Positions 14,884-21,655 of a stretch of DNA of 28,674 nucleotides are shown piece after piece. The notes beneath the pieces were generated by a model. It did no database searches. It was not told where the DNA came from and saw nothing but the letters and a program-made list of their open reading frames with translations. Origin of the DNA: CAAGNP01 sp045595965 (lineage in GTDB: Bacteria > Bacteroidota > Bacteroidia > Bacteroidales > UBA932). The first letter of the stretch is position 1; each line of letters opens with the position of its first letter. The DNA lies in the NCBI GenBank assembly GCA_045595965.1, contig JAZOBN010000031.1:1-28674 (forward strand), read 5' to 3'. A program made the translations under genes and the position numbers.

Positions 14884-14898
14884 AAAAAAGCAGCAATG
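14884..14898 (+). repeat. 15-bp direct repeat, left copy (half of a terminator hairpin)
   Basis: AAAAAAGCAGCAATG is found here and again at 17993-18007, where it is the left arm of a complete terminator hairpin. The two copies flank the LRR-M64 gene. Here the right arm of the hairpin is missing. Part of the match is an A-tract, so chance is not excluded. Confidence 0.45.
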
Positions 14899-14914
14899 GC
14901 TAACTCAATGAAAA

Positions 14915-14946
14915 TTTGGAAGTTCGAAAGAGTTTTGCTAAATTGG
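14915..14946 (+). promoter_or_regulatory. Candidate promoter of the LRR-M64 lipoprotein gene
   Basis: TTTG at 14915-14918 and TAAATTGG at 14939-14946 are spaced by 20 bp. The -7 element has one mismatch to TAnnTTTG. The start codon is 37 nt downstream. Confidence 0.45.
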
Positions 14947-14983
14947 CGTGGTATCTTAAATCAAAAATTTCAGGTGATAAACT

Positions 14984-17947
14984 ATGAAAAAAACTGTACT
15001 TCTGTTTCTCTTTGCTGCATTGTCTATTTTAACATCTTGTGAAGAAGAGCCCATAATGTCCCTCTCTGTAAGTGAGATTACAGCCCCCTACTCCGGAAGT
15101 GACACATCAGTGGTGATAATCACAAATTATCCATGGGAAGCCCAGAGCTCGGAATGGTGCGAATTAAATCCAGCAAGTGGCCCTGCAGGTGAAACGACAG
15201 TTGCTGTATCGGTTAAGCCAAATGAGAGTTATGATGACAGATCGTGTGACATCATATTCAAGTCAAATATTCTGACATCTCGGGTTGTTGTAAATCAAAA
15301 TGTAGAATCAATTGCAAATGCTGAAACTGATTTGTATAGTTTGTCCTGCGATTTTCACGAAATCTCTTTGAAAGTCCAGACAACTATTAAATTTGATGTG
15401 TCAATATCTGCTGACTGGGTTTCGTTGGTTGAGGTTAAAAGTCTCTCCACAGCCACAATCGTAGTAGCTATTTCAGAGAATACCTCAGAGAGTGCTCGTG
15501 AAGCTTTGGTGATTATAAAAGATACGAAAGGAAATGCGCTTGAAGAGATTAAAATTGTGCAGGATGGGGTAACTGTAAATGATGCAGACCAATTGGAACA
15601 GGAACGTCAGGCGTTGATAGCAATATACAATGCTCTGGATGGTCATAATTGGACCAATAATGAAAATTGGTGCAGTGACAAGCCATTAGAAGAGTGGTAT
15701 GGTGTAGAGGTTAACCCTATGACCGGGTATGTTTCGATGTTGCATCTCGGAAACAACAATCTTCAAGGTGAAATTCCGGCTGATGTGGGGGTGCTTAAAT
15801 ATGTTACATCATTGGAACTGGACTTCAACAATATTACAGGAGAGATTCCTGTTGAAATGGGGAATATGGAAAATCTGTCAAGCATAAATATGAGTTATAC
15901 ATCCATTACAGGAAATGTATTCGATGGTATAGGTAATTTGAAGAACCTCTCCACAGTTCAATTTATAGCGTGTGATAATATTACATCAATTTCAGAAGAG
16001 ATAGGTCAACTGGAAAATTTGACAATGCTTAAGGTTTCCGGTTCGCTGACAAAATATATCAACTGCTCTTTGCCGGAGTCAATTGGGAACTGTACGAATT
16101 TGAAAATTATTGAATTTATGTGGGCAAATGCAAACAAAGAGATCCCGAAGAGTATAGGAAAATTGTCCAATCTCGAACAGTTGACACTTGTTGGAGCCGG
16201 GTTTGTCGGATCAATTCCTGTGGAAATAGCAAATTGCCACAAATTGAAGATTCTGGATCTTCAGAATAACAATTTGAAAGGGGGATTGCCGGTAAAAATC
16301 GGTCAAATAAATAGTCTGAGACATTTAATTCTTATGAAGAATAAGTTGTCAGGAGATATTCCACAATCTCTTTTGGACAACAAAATGTTATGGAGCCGTT
16401 GTTGGGGTATGATTTTACAAGATAACGATTTTAACGATTGCTATATCCCGGCACCCGAATTTGTAGTTTCTGATTATAATGGGAATAAAATAGATTCTAA
16501 AGAGTTGTATAAGTCCAATGAATATACGGCACTGATCCAAACAAACCTGGATTCTGAAATAAATGTGTCAGACCTAATCAGACTTGAGGAGATTTATGAG
16601 AAATACAAAGATCATGGTCTGAATGTTGTCGATTATGTCTCATTTAATATTTACCGGGATCAGGAATATGAAATGGCAACCAAGTATATAGATGAGTGGG
16701 ATATTGCGTGGCCTGTGATTGTGATGACAGAAGAGAATAACTTTTTCCCACCGGATTACCATTTGTCGGGGTGGGGAAGTTGGTTCCCTCTAAACGATAC
16801 CCCTAGTGTTGTCCTTGTGAACAAAGAGGGAGAGGTGGTGATGCACTCTTCGCGATATTATGGAGATGTGTCGTACAATAAACTGGATAATTATCTTTCT
16901 GAAACTTTGTTGGATGTTGTTCCTGAAAAAGGGTATGAATCTATTGATTACTCAAGAGATGGAGAGGTGGTTTTGTTGCAAAAGGCATCTGTCGAGAAAG
17001 GAATAGATGTCATTCTGATGGGTGATGGATATTCTGACAGATTAATTGATGATGGCTCGTATGATGGTGCAATGAAATTAGTTATGGAGTCAATTTTTCA
17101 AGTAGAGCCCTATGCCAGCTATAGAGATTATTTTAATGTCTATTCAGTCAAAGTTGTATCTCCTAATGAGGGTTTTGAGACTGGAAAGGAGATTACAGCC
17201 TTGAGTTGTTATTTTGGGACAGGCAATCTCGTGGGGGGAAACCATGAGAAAGTCCTATCTTATGCTCGAAAGGTTGTTGGAGGAGATATGGAGGAGATTC
17301 ATGTTATTGTGGCTATGAATAGTTCACTTAATGATGGAACATGTTACTATCTGGAGGGGGATTATGGAGATTATGGTAATGGAATATCAATTTCTTATGT
17401 ATGTATGAATGATTATGGACAACATTTGTCTGAAGTGGTCCATCATGAATTTTGTGGACATGGCTTCGCAAAGTTGGGAGATGAATATGCATATGAAAAC
17501 AGACCTTATATTTCGGATGAGATTTCGCAAGAGCATAAGTCTGAACAAATAAACTATGGCTGGTGGAAAAATGTAGATTTTACAGATGATCCGTCAGCAG
17601 TTCGATGGAACTACTTCTTGACCGATGAGAGATATGCAAATGATGGTTTGGGTGTGTTTGAGGGTGGTTTGACCTATTGGTCCGGAGTGTGGAGGCCTTC
17701 AGAGAACAGTATCATGCGCTATAATACCGGAGGATTTAATGCCCCGTCACGTGAGGCTATTTACTACCGTATTCATAAGTTGGTTTATGGTGCCGATTGG
17801 GAATATAATTACGAAGATTTTGTGAAATATGATTCGGTGAACCGCAAGTCGGAAAGTGAAGCTGCCGTAGTGTCAGCGACCAAATATGTTTATCAACCAA
17901 AGCCTCAACTTCACCCCCCTGTGGTAATAAAGCGAGATGCAGAATAA
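14984..17947 (+). CDS. Surface lipoprotein: BACON domains, leucine-rich repeats, thioredoxin-like region and M64 metallopeptidase
   Basis: The 987-residue protein is a lipoprotein (lipobox LTSC, Cys19). Residues 25-110 and 111-195 look like two BACON-type beta-sandwich domains (NYPWEAQSSEWCELNPASG; VSISADWVSL). Residues 200-480 hold an LRR cap (NALDGHNWTNNENWC) and about nine plant-type LRRs (consensus LxxLxLxxNxLxGxIP). Residues 510-645 resemble a TlpA-type thioredoxin fold but lack Cys-x-x-Cys. From about 650 is a peptidase M64 (IgA-peptidase-like) domain with the zinc site HEFCGHGFAKLGDEY at 821-835. The predicted role is a surface protease with binding modules for protein or glycan targets. 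No type IX secretion tail is seen. By eye it is more AT-rich than its neighbours and is flanked by a short direct repeat, which may point to acquisition. Confidence 0.85.
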   Translation: MKKTVLLFLFAALSILTSCEEEPIMSLSVSEITAPYSGSDTSVVIITNYPWEAQSSEWCELNPASGPAGETTVAVSVKPNESYDDRSCDIIFKSNILTSRVVVNQNVESIANAETDLYSLSCDFHEISLKVQTTIKFDVSISADWVSLVEVKSLSTATIVVAISENTSESAREALVIIKDTKGNALEEIKIVQDGVTVNDADQLEQERQALIAIYNALDGHNWTNNENWCSDKPLEEWYGVEVNPMTGYVSMLHLGNNNLQGEIPADVGVLKYVTSLELDFNNITGEIPVEMGNMENLSSINMSYTSITGNVFDGIGNLKNLSTVQFIACDNITSISEEIGQLENLTMLKVSGSLTKYINCSLPESIGNCTNLKIIEFMWANANKEIPKSIGKLSNLEQLTLVGAGFVGSIPVEIANCHKLKILDLQNNNLKGGLPVKIGQINSLRHLILMKNKLSGDIPQSLLDNKMLWSRCWGMILQDNDFNDCYIPAPEFVVSDYNGNKIDSKELYKSNEYTALIQTNLDSEINVSDLIRLEEIYEKYKDHGLNVVDYVSFNIYRDQEYEMATKYIDEWDIAWPVIVMTEENNFFPPDYHLSGWGSWFPLNDTPSVVLVNKEGEVVMHSSRYYGDVSYNKLDNYLSETLLDVVPEKGYESIDYSRDGEVVLLQKASVEKGIDVILMGDGYSDRLIDDGSYDGAMKLVMESIFQVEPYASYRDYFNVYSVKVVSPNEGFETGKEITALSCYFGTGNLVGGNHEKVLSYARKVVGGDMEEIHVIVAMNSSLNDGTCYYLEGDYGDYGNGISISYVCMNDYGQHLSEVVHHEFCGHGFAKLGDEYAYENRPYISDEISQEHKSEQINYGWWKNVDFTDDPSAVRWNYFLTDERYANDGLGVFEGGLTYWSGVWRPSENSIMRYNTGGFNAPSREAIYYRIHKLVYGADWEYNYEDFVKYDSVNRKSESEAAVVSATKYVYQPKPQLHPPVVIKRDAE

Positions 17948-17992
17948 TAAATTAAGTACCGGCAATTTAGAAGGCGAGGTATTGTAAAAAAG

Positions 17993-18026
17993 AAAAAAGC
18001 AGCAATGATGTGCTGCTTTTTCTTTT
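17993..18026. terminator. Bidirectional terminator between the LRR-M64 gene and tRNA-Asn
   Basis: AGCAGCA (17998-18004) and TGCTGCT (18011-18017) form a perfect stem around ATGATG. It is flanked by AAAAA on the left and TTTTTCTTTT on the right, so it can act in both directions between two convergent transcripts. Confidence 0.8.
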
Positions 18027-18027
18027 G

Positions 18028-18101
18028 CTCCCCTTCTAGGACTTGAACCTAGGACCCCCTGATTAACAGTCAGGTGCTCTAACCAACTGAGCTAAAGAGG
18101 A
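18028..18101 (-). tRNA. tRNA-Asn (anticodon GTT)
   Basis: The 74-nt minus-strand sequence folds as a full cloverleaf. The acceptor stem TCCTCTT pairs with AAGGGGA with one T/G wobble. The D arm contains GCTCAGTTGGTTAGAGC. The anticodon stem-loop is CCTGA-CTGTTAA-TCAGG, giving GTT. The T arm is CTAGG-TTCAAGT-CCTAG. The discriminator is G, and no CCA is encoded. A promoter lies upstream at 18130-18162. Confidence 0.96.
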
Positions 18102-18129
18102 ATTTTTATCTATTTCCCTTTTGGGACTG

Positions 18130-18162
18130 CAAAGATAAGCAAAACGAAAACAATTATGCAAA
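18130..18162 (-). promoter_or_regulatory. Promoter of tRNA-Asn
   Basis: On the minus strand TTTG (18159-18162) and TATCTTTG (18130-18137) are spaced by 21 bp, a full match to both consensus elements. The mature tRNA begins 28 nt downstream. Confidence 0.7.
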
Positions 18163-18177
18163 TTTTTTTATATTTTT

Positions 18178-18207
18178 TTTGAGTTTATGAAAAATACACT
18201 ACTTTTG
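18178..18207 (+). promoter_or_regulatory. Promoter of tRNA-Glu and probably of the HU-like gene
   Basis: TTTG (18178-18181) and TACTTTTG (18200-18207) are spaced by 18 bp, matching both consensus elements after an AT-rich stretch. It diverges from the tRNA-Asn promoter. The tRNA begins 26 nt downstream. Confidence 0.75.
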
Positions 18208-18233
18208 CACCATCAATCACGGTTGATTAACAT

Positions 18234-18305
18234 GCTGCGTTCTTCTAATGGTTAGGAAACCGGCCTCTCACGCCGGTAATAGGGGTTCGATTCCCCTACG
18301 CAGTA
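18234..18305 (+). tRNA. tRNA-Glu (anticodon CTC)
   Basis: The 72-nt sequence folds as a cloverleaf. The acceptor GCTGCGT pairs with ACGCAGT with a terminal G/T wobble. The D arm is TTCTAATGGTTAGGAA. The anticodon stem-loop is CCGGC-CTCTCAC-GCCGG, giving CTC, which reads GAG. The T arm is AGGGG-TTCGATT-CCCCT. The discriminator is A, and no CCA is encoded. Confidence 0.95.
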
Positions 18306-18325
18306 CAAAAAATTCCCCTCATCAT

Positions 18326-19063
18326 ATGGATCTGAAATTACTTTCCCGATTTCTTCAGGAGTTGATCCTTGAATATGACAGAGTCTCTCTTCCGGACATG
18401 GGGAGTTTCGTTGTAGAGGTTACAGCGGCCTATTTTTCTGAGGACGGTACCACAATATTTCCACCCAATCACAGAATCTCTTTCAAAGCATCCGAGACAT
18501 CGGACGATGGTCTTATTCTATCTCTTTATCAAAAGGAGAAGGGTTTGGAAGAGGGTGTGGCAAAAGAGGAGTTGTCGGCATTTTTCAAACAGTTGAAAAA
18601 AGATCTGAAGCAGAAGAGAAATATTGAACTGGAGGGGTTCGGTAATCTGAGAAGTACCAAAGAGGGCAACTATTTTTTTGTTGCAGACAGAAAATTGGGA
18701 ATCTTTGCAAAGGATATGGGAATGGAGCCGATCTCTATCAAGGTGTTGAACCAGAATCCGGTGGAAGAGGTCTCGGTGGATATTTCAGATGAGGTTTCTG
18801 CCATTCTTGCCGGTGGAGATGTTGCCAAGGTGGATGAATATACCCCTGAAGTTGTAGAAGCCCAGCCTCAGAATGAGACAGAGAAATCTCCAGAGAAGAG
18901 AAAAAGGGGTGTTTGGACCATCGTCGGGATTTCGGTTGCAGCGGTTGTCGTTCTCATTTCTATTCTGTGTGTTGTGTTCTGGAGTGATATTTCAGCTATG
19001 CTCGAAAATTTGATGTACTCAGAAGAGGAGTTAGAACTATTGAGAAGTAACGGCCTGTTATAG
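18326..19063 (+). CDS. HU-CCDC81-like nucleoid or cell-envelope protein with C-terminal membrane helix
   Basis: The start is the ATG at 18326 (245 aa); an upstream in-frame opening at 18248 lies inside the tRNA and is not a start. Residues 1-70 and 75-142 resemble the paired HU-related domains found in Bacteroidota CCDC81-type proteins (SLPDMGSFVVEV and IELEGFGNLRST look like the two equivalent strands). A linker rich in Glu and Pro follows, then KRKRG and a transmembrane helix at 196-218. In related proteins a C-terminal SPOR domain follows the membrane helix; here there is only a short acidic tail. The topology puts the HU-like part in the cytoplasm, so DNA tethering to the membrane is possible but unproven. 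It lies 20 bp after tRNA-Glu with no visible promoter. Confidence 0.75.
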   Translation: MDLKLLSRFLQELILEYDRVSLPDMGSFVVEVTAAYFSEDGTTIFPPNHRISFKASETSDDGLILSLYQKEKGLEEGVAKEELSAFFKQLKKDLKQKRNIELEGFGNLRSTKEGNYFFVADRKLGIFAKDMGMEPISIKVLNQNPVEEVSVDISDEVSAILAGGDVAKVDEYTPEVVEAQPQNETEKSPEKRKRGVWTIVGISVAAVVVLISILCVVFWSDISAMLENLMYSEEELELLRSNGLL

Positions 19064-19089
19064 GGCCACATGATTTGTCAAATAAAAAT

Positions 19090-19130
19090 GGGTTACTAAA
19101 GAGTCTTATGACAGATTAGTGACCCTTTTT
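19090..19130 (+). terminator. Intrinsic terminator after the HU-like gene
   Basis: GGGTTACT (19090-19097) pairs with AGTGACCC (19118-19125) with one T/G wobble, and the enclosed GTC...GAC can extend the fold. TTTTT follows at 19126-19130. It lies 27 bp after the stop codon. Confidence 0.75.
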
Positions 19131-19188
19131 CATTTATGTATATCCGGGAGGATACCCCGAACCTATAGCAAAGTCTGGTATTAGTTTC

Positions 19189-19233
19189 TGTCACGACGCA
19201 TGGTTTTCCCGGGGATTTTCTTGCGTCGTGGCA
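19189..19233 (+). repeat. 45-bp hairpin repeat, copy 1
   Basis: TGTCACGACGCA (19189-19200) pairs fully with TGCGTCGTGGCA (19222-19233), with one T/G wobble, around a 21-nt loop that contains TTTTCCC and GATTTTC. It is 40/45 identical to copy 2. The gap 19131-19188 before it shows only a weak CGGG/CCCG hairpin near 19145-19159. Confidence 0.8.
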
Positions 19234-19260
19234 TTAAAACGGTGTTTTACGGTGAAATTG

Positions 19261-19305
19261 TGTCATGACGCAGAGTTTTCCCAGAGATTTTCTTGCGTCG
19301 TGGCA
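19261..19305 (+). repeat. 45-bp hairpin repeat, copy 2
   Basis: TGTCATGACGCA (19261-19272) pairs with TGCGTCGTGGCA (19294-19305). Of the five differences from copy 1, the one in the stem (C to T) changes a C-G pair to a T/G wobble, so pairing is kept in a plus-strand RNA. It begins exactly 72 bp after copy 1. Confidence 0.8.
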
Positions 19306-19332
19306 GATGTGTGAAAAAAGAAGATTGACGAC

Positions 19333-19468
19333 AGTGGAGGTAGGGTAAGTTTGGATGGCGTGGCCGCCCGTGGCCTCGTGAACAGGAGGGACCCGCGACG
19401 AAGTCGTGGGAGGGATGGAGTCGGAACTTGTTCCGACGGAACCAAGCCAAACTTACCCTACCTCCACT
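19333..19468. repeat. 136-bp palindromic element with perfect 22-bp terminal inverted repeats and internal hairpins
   Basis: The outer arms at 19333-19354 (starting AGTGGAGGTAGGGTAAG) and 19447-19468 are perfect reverse complements over 22 bp. Inside are CCCGCGAC/GTCGTGGG around GAA (19392-19410), GTCGGAAC/GTTCCGAC around TT (19420-19437), and a weaker GC-rich GGCC/GGCC hairpin near 19361-19374. There is no ORF. It lies in the convergent gap between the HU-like gene and metG. It resembles a MITE or REP-type element or a structured RNA; no target duplication is evident at its ends. Confidence 0.85.
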
Positions 19469-19513
19469 TCAGAGGATACACAATACCCTTTTGCTATCAG
19501 ATGTACTTATTAG

Positions 19514-21583
19514 CTATCCGATAGTGGCACCGTTATCCAGACGCTCCTCCGGTGTGACAATACGCATTTTTCCGTTGAGCTCTTTTGCCATGAGAATCAT
19601 CCCTTGTGACTCGATTCCACGTATTTTGCGGGGTGCAAGGTTGGCAAGGATGCAGATCTGTTTGCCCACCATCTCTTCGGGGGTATAATACTCTGCTATG
19701 CCCGATACGATTGTTCTGACATCAAGACCTGTATCTATTTTGAGCTTTAGAAGTTTGTCTGTCTTTGGAACTCTCTCTGCTTCGAGGACGGTCGCTGTGC
19801 GGATATCCATTTTTTCGAAGTCGTCGAATGTGCACTCATCTTTTGCAGGGGCATGTTTAGGTGCTTTTGCAACTTCAGCAGCTTTAGCAGCCTCTTCATT
19901 CTTTTTCCTGATATCTTCAAGTCTTTGAAGCTGGGCATCGATCTGGTTATCCTCAATTTTGTTGAACAACAATTGGGCAGGATTCAACTGATGACCCTCT
20001 TCGAGCAGAACGGTCGCAAAATTGCTCCACTGGAGATTCTCTGAAGGGATGTTGAGCATGTTGCACAATTTTGCAGTAGAGAAGGGGAGGAATGGTGCGA
20101 ATGCAAATGCAAGGTTGGCACATATCTGCAAAGAGACATTAAGGATTGAGGCTACTCTCTCCATGTCTGTTTTGGCCACTTTCCACGGCTCAGTGTCTGT
20201 GAGGTATTTGTTACCAAGACGGGCAAGATTCATAGCCTCTTTGAGTGCCTCTCTGAAACGGTAGTTCTCGAGATTCTCCTCAATTGCCTTTTTCAGAACA
20301 GGGATTTGTGCAAGGACATTGTTGTCAATCTCCTCAGGTTTGAGGTTCGATGGCACTTTCCCTTCAAAATATTTATGGGTCAATACGACAGCCCTGTTTA
20401 CAAAGTTCCCGTAAATGGCAACAAGCTCGGAGTTGTTGCGGGTTTGGAAATCTTTCCAGGTAAAGTCGTTGTCTTTGGTCTCCGGAGCATTTGCACAAAG
20501 AACATAGCGGAGTACATCCTGTTGGTCAGGGAAGTCGCGAAGATATTCGTGCAGCCAGATAGCCCAGTTTCTTGAGGTGGATATTTTGTCACCCTCAAGG
20601 TTGAGGAATTCGTTTGCGGGGACATTCTCCGGTAGGATATAGTCTCCGTGAGCCTTCAACATTGAAGGGAATACGATACAGTGGAAAACAATGTTGTCTT
20701 TGCCGATGAAGTGAACCATCTTTGTCTCCTCATCTTTCCACCAGGTCTCCCAATCGTCAGGTCTGATCTCAATTGTATTGGAGATATATCCGATAGGGGC
20801 ATCAAACCACACATATAGAACTTTCCCCTCAGCGCCTTCAACAGGTACAGGGACACCCCAGTCGAGGTCGCGGCTCACCGCTCTTGGTTGCAATCCGCCG
20901 TCAATCCACGATTTGCACTGGCCGTAAACATTCACTTTCCACTCTTTGTGCCCTTCAAGGATCCACTCTTTCAGCCAAGGCTCGTATTTGTCAAGGGGAA
21001 GGTACCAGTGTTTGGTTTTTTTCTTCACAGGGACATTTCCGCTCAATGATGAGTGAGGGTTTACAAGCTCTTCGGGGCTCAATGTGCTTCCACATTTCTC
21101 ACACTGGTCTCCGTATGCACCCTCAGCACCACATTTGGGGCAAGTGCCGACGATATATCTGTCTGCAAGGAACTGCTTTGCCTCTTCATCATAATATTGT
21201 TCACTCTCTTTCTCGATAAATTTCCCTTCATCGTAGAGTTTCTTGAAGAAATCTGCTGCAACCTTGTGGTGGGTTTTGCTGCTTGTGCGGGAATAAACGT
21301 CAAAAGAGATTCCGAACTCCTGGAAAGAGTCTTTGATCAAAGTGTGGTATTGGTCCACGATATCTTGAGGGGTACACCCCTGTTTCTTTGCTTTGATGGT
21401 GATTGGAACACCGTGTTCATCCGAACCTCCGATAAAAAGAACATCTTTGCCACACATTCGCAAGTATCTGACATAAATATCCGCAGGGACATATACCCCT
21501 GCAAGGTGTCCGATGTGTACAGGTCCATTGGCATAAGGAAGTGCCGATGTGATGAGATAGCGTTTGAAATTCTTTTTGGTCAT
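19514..21583 (-). CDS. metG: Methionyl-tRNA synthetase
   Basis: The 689-residue enzyme charges tRNA-Met with methionine in the cytoplasm. The class I signature HIGH is at 23-26 and the KMSKS-type loop is KISTS at 333-337. A four-cysteine zinc knuckle lies at Cys148, Cys151, Cys161 and Cys164. An anticodon-binding helical domain follows, then from about residue 580 a C-terminal EMAP/Trbp111-type OB-fold (MDIRTATVLEAERVPKTDKL) that aids tRNA binding and dimer formation. The length is that of the long bacterial type. The linker at about 545-575 is Ala/Lys-rich. A -7 element lies 40 nt upstream, and the neighbour dnaG is on the same strand 72 bp further upstream. Confidence 0.97.
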   Translation of the reverse strand: MTKKNFKRYLITSALPYANGPVHIGHLAGVYVPADIYVRYLRMCGKDVLFIGGSDEHGVPITIKAKKQGCTPQDIVDQYHTLIKDSFQEFGISFDVYSRTSSKTHHKVAADFFKKLYDEGKFIEKESEQYYDEEAKQFLADRYIVGTCPKCGAEGAYGDQCEKCGSTLSPEELVNPHSSLSGNVPVKKKTKHWYLPLDKYEPWLKEWILEGHKEWKVNVYGQCKSWIDGGLQPRAVSRDLDWGVPVPVEGAEGKVLYVWFDAPIGYISNTIEIRPDDWETWWKDEETKMVHFIGKDNIVFHCIVFPSMLKAHGDYILPENVPANEFLNLEGDKISTSRNWAIWLHEYLRDFPDQQDVLRYVLCANAPETKDNDFTWKDFQTRNNSELVAIYGNFVNRAVVLTHKYFEGKVPSNLKPEEIDNNVLAQIPVLKKAIEENLENYRFREALKEAMNLARLGNKYLTDTEPWKVAKTDMERVASILNVSLQICANLAFAFAPFLPFSTAKLCNMLNIPSENLQWSNFATVLLEEGHQLNPAQLLFNKIEDNQIDAQLQRLEDIRKKNEEAAKAAEVAKAPKHAPAKDECTFDDFEKMDIRTATVLEAERVPKTDKLLKLKIDTGLDVRTIVSGIAEYYTPEEMVGKQICILANLAPRKIRGIESQGMILMAKELNGKMRIVTPEERLDNGATIG

Positions 21584-21623
21584 AGTTGTATTCTGTTTTT
21601 TTCTGTTTTCAATTTTGAGGGGG

Positions 21624-21631
21624 CAAATATA
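21624..21631 (-). promoter_or_regulatory. Promoter -7 element for metG
   Basis: TATATTTG on the minus strand matches TAnnTTTG, 40 nt upstream of the metG ATG and inside the metG-dnaG gap. No clear -33 element is seen. Confidence 0.5.
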
Positions 21632-21655
21632 GCACTATTTCCCGTAGATTGCTCT

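Larger units (their letters stand above)
19064..19513. other. 450-bp non-coding convergent gap between the HU-like gene and metG
   Basis: No ORF in this gap looks like a real gene. It contains a terminator (19090-19130), two 45-bp hairpin repeats (19189-19233 and 19261-19305) and a 136-bp palindromic element (19333-19468). The short remaining stretches, including 19131-19188 and 19469-19513, show nothing recognisable. Confidence 0.8.

Noticed and set aside
18248..18325. Upstream in-frame extension of the HU-like gene
   Set aside because: These codons are the tRNA-Glu gene and its flank; the protein similarity begins at the ATG at 18326.
19131..19513. CRISPR array in the repeat-rich gap
   Set aside because: There are only two 45-bp copies with hairpin arms, no further repeats or unique spacers in series, and no cas genes in the window.
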